A stretch of 36,861 nucleotides of DNA from Saprospiraceae bacterium. Its GTDB lineage: Bacteria > Bacteroidota > Bacteroidia > Chitinophagales > Saprospiraceae. The stretch spans positions 1-36,861 of the forward strand of contig JABDLO010000503.1 of assembly GCA_013002995.1 (NCBI GenBank), given 5' to 3'. A model generated the notes under the pieces. The model was given only the letters and a program-made list of their open reading frames with translations. It searched no databases and was not told the DNA's origin. Below are positions 16,898 to 24,415 of the stretch, piece after piece. The translations under genes were made by a program, and so were the position numbers. Each line of letters begins with the position of its first letter. Positions within the stretch are counted from its first letter, which is position 1.

Positions 16898-17317
16898 CTA
16901 CCACGCATAGATTTCATGAATTTCATTATCAGATTCCAATCGGTATCTGATTGGGCTATTGGTAATATAAGCTCCCTGTGCGATAGATACCAGCGTTCTG
17001 TGTGCTGAATTATTGCTATTGGAGAGTTTTTTCCAGCCTACTCCATTGGAGAGTGCAATCCAGGTATTCTTGTTGGAAAGATTGGACCACATGCCGAGGA
17101 TCTTATGGGTTCCCCAGGCAGTTGCCATGGCATCTTCTCCCATAGCAAAGATTCCTCCTTCAGGTGGTTGTAATTTAGGGCTGGCTACATCATCTTCTAC
17201 AAGCAAATCATTCAATTGATCTTCCAGGAATGCATCAGAAGGATGTTCCATTTCCGCAATTTCACTCACAGGCACTTGAGGAATCATGGTAGGTTTATTT
17301 AATTTGGTTTTAGTCAT
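16898..17317 (-). CDS. Small protein repeating the C-terminal domain of the adjacent papain-like protease
   Basis: This 139-residue protein has no signal peptide. Residues 1-69 are a low-complexity acidic region (L-N-D-L-L-V-E-D-D, then P-P-E-G-G). Residues 72-139 align by eye with residues 318-382 of the protease encoded next door: K-I-x-G-x-W-x-N-x-S-x-K-N, then G-W-x-K-x-x-N-x-N-x-A, and the shared end E-I-Y-A (here followed by Trp). So the accessory domain exists both fused to the protease and free. It lies 30 bp after the protease gene and 46 bp before the inhibitor gene. Possible roles are a decoy or competitor for whatever the protease tail binds, a substrate, or a carrier subunit. No known family was recognised. 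Confidence 0.7.
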   Translation of the reverse strand: MTKTKLNKPTMIPQVPVSEIAEMEHPSDAFLEDQLNDLLVEDDVASPKLQPPEGGIFAMGEDAMATAWGTHKILGMWSNLSNKNTWIALSNGVGWKKLSNSNNSAHRTLVSIAQGAYITNSPIRYRLESDNEIHEIYAW

Positions 17318-17347
17318 TTTTATAATTTTTTAAAGGTGAACAATTGG

Positions 17348-18496
17348 TTATGCATAGATTTCTGCAATCTGTGCACTTTGGGTTTTTACACTTACTTTTT
17401 TCTTCTTAGCCTTGGCAGCTACACAGCAATCCAGTAAGTTGTAATAAGCATTTTCATTGGTGTTACGGATTTTTAACCATCCTTCATCCTGGATGTAGGC
17501 ATATGCATTTTTAGCACTGTCATTTGTCCATAGTCCCTGGATTTTTTTGGAGTAAATCCAAGGTGAATTGGTAACACCTAGTGCACCCCACATACCATAT
17601 TTCTCAAATGAACATTCTCCATATTTGATCTTGAAGAATCCATTATCACCCCATCCTGATCCCCAGGAGTTTTTGGCAATCCAATATCCTCCCACGTCAT
17701 TGTATCCAGTAACTGATACACAATGCCAGCCTACTGAATTTCCACTTATGTGTTTGTATACACCACTTTTATAAGCAAAGAAGTCCTGGAATACTTCATA
17801 ACAAGCACTGACTGGTCCATTTTTAGAAATCCATTCTTTTATCTGATTTACATTGGAAATGTGCTTGTGACCGGTGATGGATACTTTCTGATTCTGCCAA
17901 TTTGTTTTGACTTTACAAGTCTGTTGGCTTCCGGTGTAAGGAAAGTAAGATTCAAGAGCTACCCCGGATGCTTTGATTTTGTCATAGGCGGTACTTGGCC
18001 ACCAACCATTACTACATCCGTTAGGATCTCCTTTCAGACAATAGAATAAATGGGCTTCTGAAAGATCGATTGCATAATTTGGGTTATTTTTTTTGATCCT
18101 GATGATCGATTCAATGCCTGCCAGGACACCAAATGCCACACAAGATCCACACCCTCCTTGATTCTTGACTGGGGTTACAAAGTTTTTACCTGATCTGTTT
18201 CTCCAATCAAACTTTGATGGATGAGCTGAAGCTCTAGTTGTTCCTTCTTCGTGCTGTAACATAGCCAGAGCTCTACTCTGTACTTTTTCGTCTTCACTGG
18301 GTGGTCCTTCCGGAGGATTTGCTCCCAGTATTGTTCTTTGTTGATCTTCGTTTAAAAAGATTAAAGGTGTTTCTCCTGCAATCCATTCATTTCCAGTTTT
18401 CTGAAGGTCGGATTGAAGTTGAATAAGTGCTTTTTGGTTCATAACTTCTTTTTTAAGGTTAGATAATAGAGGAATCCTATGCCATGAGTCATTCAT
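17348..18496 (-). CDS. Papain-family (C1A) cysteine protease with novel C-terminal domain
   Basis: The catalytic domain (about residues 92-310) is complete: oxyanion Gln113 and nucleophile Cys119 in N-Q-G-G-C-G-S-C, His258 in G-W-H-C-V-S-V-T-G-Y, and Asn276 in K-N-S-W-G-S-G-W-G. The residue after the catalytic Cys is Val instead of the near-universal Trp. Residues about 20-90 form a polar propeptide-like region (W-I-A-G-E-T-P-L-I-F-L, then L-G-A-N-P-P-E-G-P-P) unlike the I29 inhibitor propeptide. Residues 317-382 are an extra domain shared with the next gene, ending E-I-Y-A after a Lys run. No signal peptide is visible from the first Met (18496) or from the alternative Met19 (18442), which follows an A-rich stretch and may be the true start. 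Genes for the domain twin and a chagasin-like inhibitor follow, probably as one operon. Confidence 0.9.
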   Translation of the reverse strand: MNDSWHRIPLLSNLKKEVMNQKALIQLQSDLQKTGNEWIAGETPLIFLNEDQQRTILGANPPEGPPSEDEKVQSRALAMLQHEEGTTRASAHPSKFDWRNRSGKNFVTPVKNQGGCGSCVAFGVLAGIESIIRIKKNNPNYAIDLSEAHLFYCLKGDPNGCSNGWWPSTAYDKIKASGVALESYFPYTGSQQTCKVKTNWQNQKVSITGHKHISNVNQIKEWISKNGPVSACYEVFQDFFAYKSGVYKHISGNSVGWHCVSVTGYNDVGGYWIAKNSWGSGWGDNGFFKIKYGECSFEKYGMWGALGVTNSPWIYSKKIQGLWTNDSAKNAYAYIQDEGWLKIRNTNENAYYNLLDCCVAAKAKKKKVSVKTQSAQIAEIYA

Positions 18497-18666
18497 GCAT
18501 CCGAAATCATTGATTGGATAAATGAGATTGAAATTACCCTAGGAGGAAAGAAGCTATAAAAGGGTTATACACATTCTACATTTGCAATTTACCCACTATT
18601 TGACTATAAATCAAGAGGCAATTACTTAATTGGATGGTTTTATTTTATAACTGGTAGATGTGTTGA

Positions 18667-20697
18667 TTATTCAGCATTCATCTCTGTCAATATCTCAAGC
18701 AATCTGATCGCTGCTTCTGAGATGACCGTCCCAGGACCGAATACCGCCGCTACACCCTGGTCGTATAAGAAACCATAGTCTTGAGGTGGAATGACACCAC
18801 CCACAATAACAAGGATATCATCTCGACCTATGGACCTTAGGGCTTCAATGGTCTGCGGCACCAAAGTCTTATGGCCTGCAGCGAGAGAAGATATGCCAAG
18901 GATGTGAACATCATTTTCAGCTGCTTGGCGAGCTGCTTCCTGAGGAGTCTGAAACAGAGGTCCGATATCCACGTCAAATCCCAGATCAGCAAAACTAGTA
19001 GCAATGATCTTGGCTCCACGATCATGACCATCCTGCCCCAACTTTGCAATCATTATTCTTGCCCTTCTTCCTTCTTCTTGAGCAAATGCTTCAGATAGGT
19101 CACTTGCTTTTTTAAATTTCTCGTCCATTTTTATGGCTTTAGAATACACTCCTGAGATGGTATTGTGTCTTGCCTGATATCTTCCAAATACTCTTTCCAT
19201 GGCAGCTGAAATCTCTCCAAGTGTTGCCCTCTTTCTGGCTGCCTCAACTGCAGCAGCCAATAAATTATGATTATTGCCAGCAGCATGTTCTATGGCCTTC
19301 AGAGCCAATAGTACATTTTCTTCATTTCTGGAGGCTTTGACTGCATTTATTCTTTCTACTTGTTGTTGCCGCACTTTTTTATTATCGACTTCCAGGATAT
19401 CAATTTCATTTTCCTCTTCTTCAATGAAAGCATTTACTCCTATGATCTTTTCTGTCCCACTATCAATGCGGGCTTGTTTCTGAGCTGCTGCCTCCTCTAT
19501 TCTCATCTTGGGGATCCCTTTTTCTATTGCTGCAGTCATTCCACCCAATTCTTCAACTTCCTGAATCAAAGACCATGCTTCTTCAATCAGATCCGCTGTG
19601 ATCTTTTCTATTACATAGGATCCCCCTGCAGGATCAATGGTCTTTGTGATATCAGTAACCTGTTGAAGGTATAGTTGAGTATCCCTGGCAATTTTGGCTG
19701 AATATTCACTAGGTAGGGCTATGGCTTCATCAAGAGAGTTGGTATGCAATGACTGGGTGCCACCCAGTACTGCTGCCATCGCTTCAATTGTAGTTCTGGC
19801 TACATTGTTGAAAGGACTCTGAGCGGTCAAGCTATACCCTGAAGTCTGACAATGTGTCCTTAGGGCCAGAGACTTCGGATTCCCTGGATTATATTGGCCT
19901 ACAATCCTCGCCCACAACACTCTTCCGGCTCTAAGCTTTGCAATTTCAGTATAGAAGTCCATTCCTATACCCCAGAAAAATGAAAATCTCGGTACAAAGT
20001 TATCAACTTTCAACCCTGCATTCAGCCCTGCACGGATGTAATCCCATCCATCTGCAAGCGTATAGGCCAGCTCTAGTGCTGCAGGTGCCCCCGCCTCATG
20101 CATATGGTATCCACTGATTGATATACTATTAAACCTGGGCATATTTCTGGAGGTATACTCGAATATGTCAGATATGATTCTCATGGATGGCTTAGGAGGA
20201 TAGATGTAGGTATTTCTCACCATAAACTCCTTAAGGATATCATTTTGTATGGTTCCGCTTAATTGATCTGCTGATACACCTTGCTCTTCAGCAGCAACAA
20301 TGTAAAAAGCCATGATAGGAATAACAGCACCATTCATGGTCATGGAAACAGACATTTTATCCAGTGGAATGCCATCAAAAAGTATCTTCATATCTTCCAC
20401 AACATCAATGGCTACTCCGGCCATTCCTACATCACCACTCACACGATGGTGGTCTGAATCATATCCCCTGTGGGTAGCAAGATCAAATGCTACAGACAAT
20501 CCTTTCTGGCCTGCTGCCAGATTTTTCCTGTAGAAAGCATTACTCTTTTCAGCAGTTGAAAATCCGGCATATTGTCTGATGGTCCAAGGTCTTGAAGTAT
20601 ACATGCTGGCATAAGGGCCCCGTAAGTATGGAGGAAACCCGGAGACGGATCCAATATGTGGTAATTCTGAATTATTATTTTGATTTGCGCCAGCCAT
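18667..20697 (-). CDS. Methylmalonyl-CoA mutase, large (catalytic) subunit
   Basis: The enzyme interconverts (R)-methylmalonyl-CoA and succinyl-CoA using adenosylcobalamin. The substrate-barrel domain shows R-G-P-Y-A-S-M-Y and [10 protein letters not shown] near the N-terminus, [17 protein letters not shown], and H-C-Q-T-S-G-Y-S-L. The C-terminal B12 domain has the cobalt-ligand motif D-G-H-D-R-G near residue 555, then I-G-P-L-F-Q-T-P and [10 protein letters not shown]. At 676 residues it is about 40-50 shorter than usual large subunits: the N-terminal segment before F-P-P-Y-L-R-G-P-Y is only about 20 residues and Asn-rich. An in-frame stop lies five codons before the ATG, so no longer start exists. 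No small-subunit gene is adjacent. Confidence 0.95.
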   Translation of the reverse strand: MAGANQNNNSELPHIGSVSGFPPYLRGPYASMYTSRPWTIRQYAGFSTAEKSNAFYRKNLAAGQKGLSVAFDLATHRGYDSDHHRVSGDVGMAGVAIDVVEDMKILFDGIPLDKMSVSMTMNGAVIPIMAFYIVAAEEQGVSADQLSGTIQNDILKEFMVRNTYIYPPKPSMRIISDIFEYTSRNMPRFNSISISGYHMHEAGAPAALELAYTLADGWDYIRAGLNAGLKVDNFVPRFSFFWGIGMDFYTEIAKLRAGRVLWARIVGQYNPGNPKSLALRTHCQTSGYSLTAQSPFNNVARTTIEAMAAVLGGTQSLHTNSLDEAIALPSEYSAKIARDTQLYLQQVTDITKTIDPAGGSYVIEKITADLIEEAWSLIQEVEELGGMTAAIEKGIPKMRIEEAAAQKQARIDSGTEKIIGVNAFIEEEENEIDILEVDNKKVRQQQVERINAVKASRNEENVLLALKAIEHAAGNNHNLLAAAVEAARKRATLGEISAAMERVFGRYQARHNTISGVYSKAIKMDEKFKKASDLSEAFAQEEGRRARIMIAKLGQDGHDRGAKIIATSFADLGFDVDIGPLFQTPQEAARQAAENDVHILGISSLAAGHKTLVPQTIEALRSIGRDDILVIVGGVIPPQDYGFLYDQGVAAVFGPGTVISEAAIRLLEILTEMNAE

Positions 20698-20786
20698 GAT
20701 TGCAAGATATTACATTTCTTTTTTCATCCATAATAACGGTGTCTTAAATGACTGGGTTTAGACACTGGAGTTATTATAAATAAAAA

Positions 20787-20816
20787 AAAACCCTTCCTGT
20801 TAACAAGAAGGGTTTT
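20787..20816 (-). terminator. Intrinsic terminator of the BlaI-M56-PDZ operon
   Basis: AAAACCCTTC (20787-20796) and GAAGGGTTTT (20807-20816) form a perfect 10-bp stem around a 10-nt loop. On the minus strand the stem runs into a tract of nine T, placing it about 20 bp after the stop of the PDZ gene. Confidence 0.9.
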
Positions 20817-20837
20817 AATAGTAATCTCTAAAAGTGT

Positions 20838-21920
20838 TTATTCTTTAGCTGCCAGCTTGAGTTGGGCAGTACTTGCTTTACCATCCCTGATATATCGCAC
20901 CTCAATTTTATCACCCGGCTTATGTTTAGAAAGTCTCTCCATTAATGCAGAGTAATCTGCAATATGATAACCATCTATTTCTGTAATCATATCTCCTGAA
21001 GCAAGTCCAGCCTCAGCTGCTGGTGATCCTTCCTGGACATTTCCGACTTCCAGTGTACTCTGAGTATTGATAAGTTCAATTCCCATTCTGACATTTACAT
21101 CAGGCATTACTTCATCACTTTCTACCTTAACTATAAACTCTTTCATATCTCCCTCTCCGTCCTCGTCTACATGGATGATCATATTCCCATCTTTCATGTA
21201 TTTCTTCATTTCTTCCGGCATTTCACCATCTTCTGAAGTCCAGTTGAATTCTTTTTCTCCATCACCATCATCCACTTTAATAATGAATACATTCTCCCCG
21301 TCACTATCTTTCCTGGTATCAACGCCAACCTTTATCATCTTTTCCTCTCCATGGGATTTGTGGATGACCTTATGATCTTTTACAATGTTTATCTTTTTGG
21401 TAATATTGCCTTTGCCATCCTTATCCATATGGATGATCACGTTTCCATCTTTCATGTACTTTTTCATCTCCTCTGGCATTTCACCATCTTCTGAAGTCCA
21501 GTTGAATTCTTTTTCTCCATCACCATCATCCACCTTGATTACAAATACATTTTCACCGTCACCAATTTCTTTTGTGTCTACATTGACTTTTATCATTTTT
21601 TCATCTCCGTGTGATTTATGGATGGTCATATCCCCTTCCATCTCAAGATCGATTTCTACATCTTCGAGACCTTCTTCTTCTTTCATCTTTTTAAGTAAGG
21701 CATCTGCTTCGGCACCTTCAGCTTCCATCACTTCTTCTACCACTGTTCCATCTTCCTTTACAGTTTTTTTCTTGATGACGACTTTCTTCTTCATCTTTTC
21801 CATCTTCTTTTCACCTTCCTTCTTAACTTCCTTTTTTATTTCTTTCTTGACCTCTTGAGCATTTACCTGGAGTACTCCTGCAGATAAGAATACAATCAAT
21901 AAGAATAGTATATTTTTCAT
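20838..21920 (-). CDS. Secreted acidic PDZ protein with duplicated module
   Basis: The 360-residue protein has a signal peptide (1-21, ending V-N-A-Q). Residues 22-57 are Lys/Glu-rich. Two copies of an acidic module follow at about 100-170 and 186-256; 30 residues (131-160 and 217-246, beginning DDGDGEKEFNWTS) are identical. A PDZ domain occupies about 278-355, with G-S-P-A-A-E-A-G-L-A-S-G-D-M-I-T-E-I-D-G, close to the second PDZ of DegP/HtrA-type proteins; no protease domain is present. The Asp/Gly/Glu runs could bind calcium. It lies 30 bp downstream of the M56 sensor gene and ends at a strong terminator, so it is the likely effector of the BlaI-controlled operon. Binding of damaged envelope proteins by the PDZ domain is a reasonable inference. 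Confidence 0.85.
   Translation of the reverse strand: MKNILFLLIVFLSAGVLQVNAQEVKKEIKKEVKKEGEKKMEKMKKKVVIKKKTVKEDGTVVEEVMEAEGAEADALLKKMKEEEGLEDVEIDLEMEGDMTIHKSHGDEKMIKVNVDTKEIGDGENVFVIKVDDGDGEKEFNWTSEDGEMPEEMKKYMKDGNVIIHMDKDGKGNITKKINIVKDHKVIHKSHGEEKMIKVGVDTRKDSDGENVFIIKVDDGDGEKEFNWTSEDGEMPEEMKKYMKDGNMIIHVDEDGEGDMKEFIVKVESDEVMPDVNVRMGIELINTQSTLEVGNVQEGSPAAEAGLASGDMITEIDGYHIADYSALMERLSKHKPGDKIEVRYIRDGKASTAQLKLAAKE
21153..21623 (-). repeat. Internal 258-bp-period duplication in the PDZ gene
   Basis: Codons for residues 100-170 (21411-21623) and 186-256 (21153-21365) are repeated with a period of 86 codons. A stretch of more than 50 bases within them (around 21224-21280 and 21482-21538) appears identical at the DNA level, which suggests a recent duplication or ongoing gene conversion. 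Confidence 0.85.
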
Positions 21921-21950
21921 CTTAGTTAAATTTTAGTCTGGGCGAATATC

Positions 21951-23930
21951 TTAAATTCTTCTCATTCCACGCTTAGAATCCTTACCTGTTACGTTAAATT
22001 TAACTTTAGAATCATCCGTAAGTTCCATACCTGTTGATTCCTCAAACAACCTTTTATATTTTTCATGAATGTTACTGGGCTGCTTCTCTCCGTTAATTTT
22101 TAAGTGCTTTCCTGACAATTCTATCTCATTGTTTTCATCAATTTTCAATAACCCATCATTATTCAGAGATCGACTCATCTTTTGATTCGCATTGTTCTCC
22201 CATCTATTATTGAAATTATCAAAATTGGGAAATTCAAAATTGAAGTTTTCTAATCCTCTCAGGTGTTCTAATTCTTTAAGGTGTTCTAGCTCTTTAAGCT
22301 CATTTAAATCTTCTAATTCTTCCAGCCGATGTAATCCTTCCAACTCTTCAAATCTCATGTCGCCAAGCTTTTCCATCATTTCTTCTAATTTCTGCCACTC
22401 CTCACCATTCCGGCTCCACATACCTGACATTAAGCTATCCATATCGAAAGATCTAAACTCCATATCACCTAAGCCGTCCCATTCCATACCTTCTAATTCT
22501 GAAAAATCCATTCTTCCAAGTCTTTCTGATAATCGCTCCATGGATTCTGCCAGACGTCTTGATTGTTCTTCATCCATTTCAAAAAATGGCATATCTTCCA
22601 TATCCAACATCCTGAATGATCCATCCCCAAAATCAAAATTGTAATTCCATCTACCATTGGGCATTTCCTCAATATATTGATCATATTCTTCAGGTGGGAT
22701 AACCTTACCATCTACCTCCATTTTGGTAATCTCACCATTTTCAGATTCAATTTTATACGATTTTCCATCATTCTGTTTTAATGTGAATGATTTGGGTCTT
22801 TTCTTCCTGGGAATGGTATCCAATCGGATAGATGCTAATGAAGGCAGATGGATATGATTTAATTCTGCCAGTTCCAGTTTTATATCCTTTTCTGAATCTA
22901 GAAATGGAATATTAATAATCTCATTGTTGGTCCAGGTACCCGCATAAGCAACTGCTACTGTACATATTAATACCAATGCAACCAGTTTTTCTCTAAGATG
23001 ACTATGAGTAGGAGATTGTCCAAGTATTCTTTTTATTCTATTCATGAGTGCGTTTTTAGAATTAAGGAATGATAAAGCAAGCAATGGTTTGTGATTCAGT
23101 TCTATTTCTTTCAGCTTGACCAGGATTCTCGCATAAGTTATCCTGTCGTAGCCGTTCTGAAGGGCAAAATCATCACAACAGTTTTCTCTTTCTTTTCTTA
23201 CCTGAGCGGACATCCACCACATCGCCGGATGGTAATAGAAAAGTATTTCAATAACTGATTGCACCATATTTATGAGCCAGTCATTTCTTTTAATATGACC
23301 GAGTTCATGTGCAATGATGGCCTCGATTTCTTCCGATTCCAGATGGGTAACCAGACCTATAGGAAAAAGGATGGTAGGTTTTATAAATCCAGTCACAATA
23401 GGAGTAACTACTTTGTGTGTTTCAGCTATAATGATCCTGGTAGTTATGCCAAGTTTTGACTTTAGTTTTTCCAGTTTGTATTCTAAATGAGGGTTTTCAA
23501 TCAAGCCTGAGTGGTGGTTTAGATATTGAATGTATCCATACCCGATTAATAACTTAAGAGTAAGAATAATTACTCCTACTATCCATACCTGGGTGATGAG
23601 GAAACTATGGTCATATATAAGATTCTGCCAGCTTTCTCCAATCATGGAGGATGAGGGCATGATTTCAGCTTGTTCGAGCGATATAAGCAATTCAGAGCCT
23701 GAAGTGTTTACTCCTATATCAGTGTAATATATTATGAAAGTAGCTATCCCTCCCATCAGTCCCAGGCCCATTGCAGCCAGTCCGAAATTATATCTCAGGG
23801 TTGATTGTTTTTTAGGCAAATAAATGTTGGCAAGCAATAAACATAAAGCTAGTAAGCTTATCTGCCATATACTGTGGATAACGGTCCATGAAATGGCGTG
23901 GATGAATGATTCAGATGATTGTAGCATCAT
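21951..23930 (-). CDS. M56-family sensor protease (BlaR1/MecR1-like)
   Basis: This 659-residue membrane metalloprotease is the BlaR1-type partner of the upstream repressor. Four membrane helices are visible (about 12-36, 48-70, 110-135 and 313-331). The cytoplasmic loop holds the zinc site H-E-L-G-H (208-212) with the third ligand in E-R-E-N-C-C-D-D (about 247-254). The C-terminal 330 residues face the periplasm. They contain no penicillin-binding domain but repeat short segments such as I-D/V-G-K/E-x-I-P-P and a striking Met/Leu/Glu-rich stretch (about 470-575) with hexad repeats K-E-L-E-H-L. So the trigger is probably not a beta-lactam. It overlaps the blaI-like gene by 4 bp and precedes the PDZ gene by 30 bp. 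Confidence 0.88.
   Translation of the reverse strand: MMLQSSESFIHAISWTVIHSIWQISLLALCLLLANIYLPKKQSTLRYNFGLAAMGLGLMGGIATFIIYYTDIGVNTSGSELLISLEQAEIMPSSSMIGESWQNLIYDHSFLITQVWIVGVIILTLKLLIGYGYIQYLNHHSGLIENPHLEYKLEKLKSKLGITTRIIIAETHKVVTPIVTGFIKPTILFPIGLVTHLESEEIEAIIAHELGHIKRNDWLINMVQSVIEILFYYHPAMWWMSAQVRKERENCCDDFALQNGYDRITYARILVKLKEIELNHKPLLALSFLNSKNALMNRIKRILGQSPTHSHLREKLVALVLICTVAVAYAGTWTNNEIINIPFLDSEKDIKLELAELNHIHLPSLASIRLDTIPRKKRPKSFTLKQNDGKSYKIESENGEITKMEVDGKVIPPEEYDQYIEEMPNGRWNYNFDFGDGSFRMLDMEDMPFFEMDEEQSRRLAESMERLSERLGRMDFSELEGMEWDGLGDMEFRSFDMDSLMSGMWSRNGEEWQKLEEMMEKLGDMRFEELEGLHRLEELEDLNELKELEHLKELEHLRGLENFNFEFPNFDNFNNRWENNANQKMSRSLNNDGLLKIDENNEIELSGKHLKINGEKQPSNIHEKYKRLFEESTGMELTDDSKVKFNVTGKDSKRGMRRI
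22261..22296 (-). repeat. 18-bp tandem repeat encoding K-E-L-E-H-L hexads
   Basis: AGGTGTTCTAATTCTTTA (22261-22278) is followed directly by AGGTGTTCTAGCTCTTTA (22279-22296), with further degenerate copies on both sides. It encodes the Leu/Glu hexads of the M56 sensor tail and probably grew by slippage. Confidence 0.8.
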
Positions 23931-24304
23931 GAGTTTTCGTTTTCAATTTTTTCAATTAAGGCCTTGATATCTTCCAGTTCTTTCTGAGTTGTATTATTAT
24001 TTCCCAGGGCTTCCATGACAAGTTGAGCTGCGGATCCCTGGAATGTGGCTTCAATGAATTTAGAAAGCAAGCCATTTTTAGTATCTGATTCTTTAATGGC
24101 TGCTCTATATATGTGTGTCCTTGAAGAAGTGTCTCTATCAGTAAGCCCTTTTTCATTCATGATCTGCAACAACTTTAAAGTTGTTGTGTACCCTACATTT
24201 TTGTTGGTGTTGAGTTTTTCATTGACCTCCCTGACACTTGAAGGGCCATCTTGCCATAACACCTGTAATATCTCCAGTTCTCCTTCTGTGGGTTTGATTT
24301 TCAT
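23927..24304 (-). CDS. BlaI/MecI/CopY-family transcriptional repressor
   Basis: The 125-residue protein is a winged-helix repressor of the BlaI family. It opens with P-T-E-G-E-L-E-I-L-Q-V-L-W-Q-D-G-P-S-S-V-R-E-V, the first helices of the family, followed by the recognition region G-Y-T-T-T-L-K-L-L-Q-I-M-N-E-K-G (family Y-T-T-V-x-x-x-L-x-R-L-x-x-K-G). The C-terminal third is the dimerisation and cleavage region (F-x-x-x-A-F/T-F-Q-G-S-A-A-Q-L-V). Family members bind palindromes as dimers and are cleaved when their M56 partner senses a signal. Its stop overlaps the M56 start by 4 bp. Two 16-bp palindromes just upstream (24321-24336, 24379-24394) are its likely operators, so it should repress its own operon. 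Confidence 0.93.
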   Translation of the reverse strand: MKIKPTEGELEILQVLWQDGPSSVREVNEKLNTNKNVGYTTTLKLLQIMNEKGLTDRDTSSRTHIYRAAIKESDTKNGLLSKFIEATFQGSAAQLVMEALGNNNTTQKELEDIKALIEKIENENS

Positions 24305-24320
24305 GTTTATTAAAGTTTAG

Positions 24321-24336
24321 TACGAATTGATTCGTA
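24321..24336. promoter_or_regulatory. Predicted BlaI-type operator 1
   Basis: TACGAATTGATTCGTA is a perfect inverted repeat (TACGAAT / ATTCGTA, 2-bp spacer), 17 bp before the repressor start. It shares the TACGA-N6-TCGTA form with a second site 58 bp away, centre to centre. Confidence 0.75.
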
Positions 24337-24378
24337 ATTACAATAATACTTCTTAAATCGTGATGGGGAAAGTTTTAT

Positions 24379-24394
24379 TACGAAGATTGTCGTA
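24379..24394. promoter_or_regulatory. Predicted BlaI-type operator 2
   Basis: TACGAAGATTGTCGTA has the same length and the same outer half-sites (TACGA / TCGTA) as operator 1. Paired palindromic operators with TAC...GTA ends upstream of the repressor are typical of BlaI/MecI control. Confidence 0.75.
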
Positions 24395-24415
24395 CTTTAA
24401 GACTAAATTAACAAA

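Noticed and set aside
16898-17317. Possible double-glycine leader peptide (P-P-E-G-G) making the small protein a secreted peptide precursor
   Set aside because: No ABC transporter with a C39 peptidase or modification enzyme is nearby, and the conserved part is a domain shared with the protease, not a small core peptide.
16534-17317. Toxin-antitoxin reading of the small genes beside the protease
   Set aside because: The motifs fit a protease inhibitor family and a protease accessory domain; nothing resembles a known toxin or antitoxin fold.
21067-21858. Two long plus-strand frames opposite the PDZ gene
   Set aside because: They are Ser/Phe/Pro-rich mirror translations of the acidic repeat codons; their apparent mutual similarity only reflects the duplicated module.
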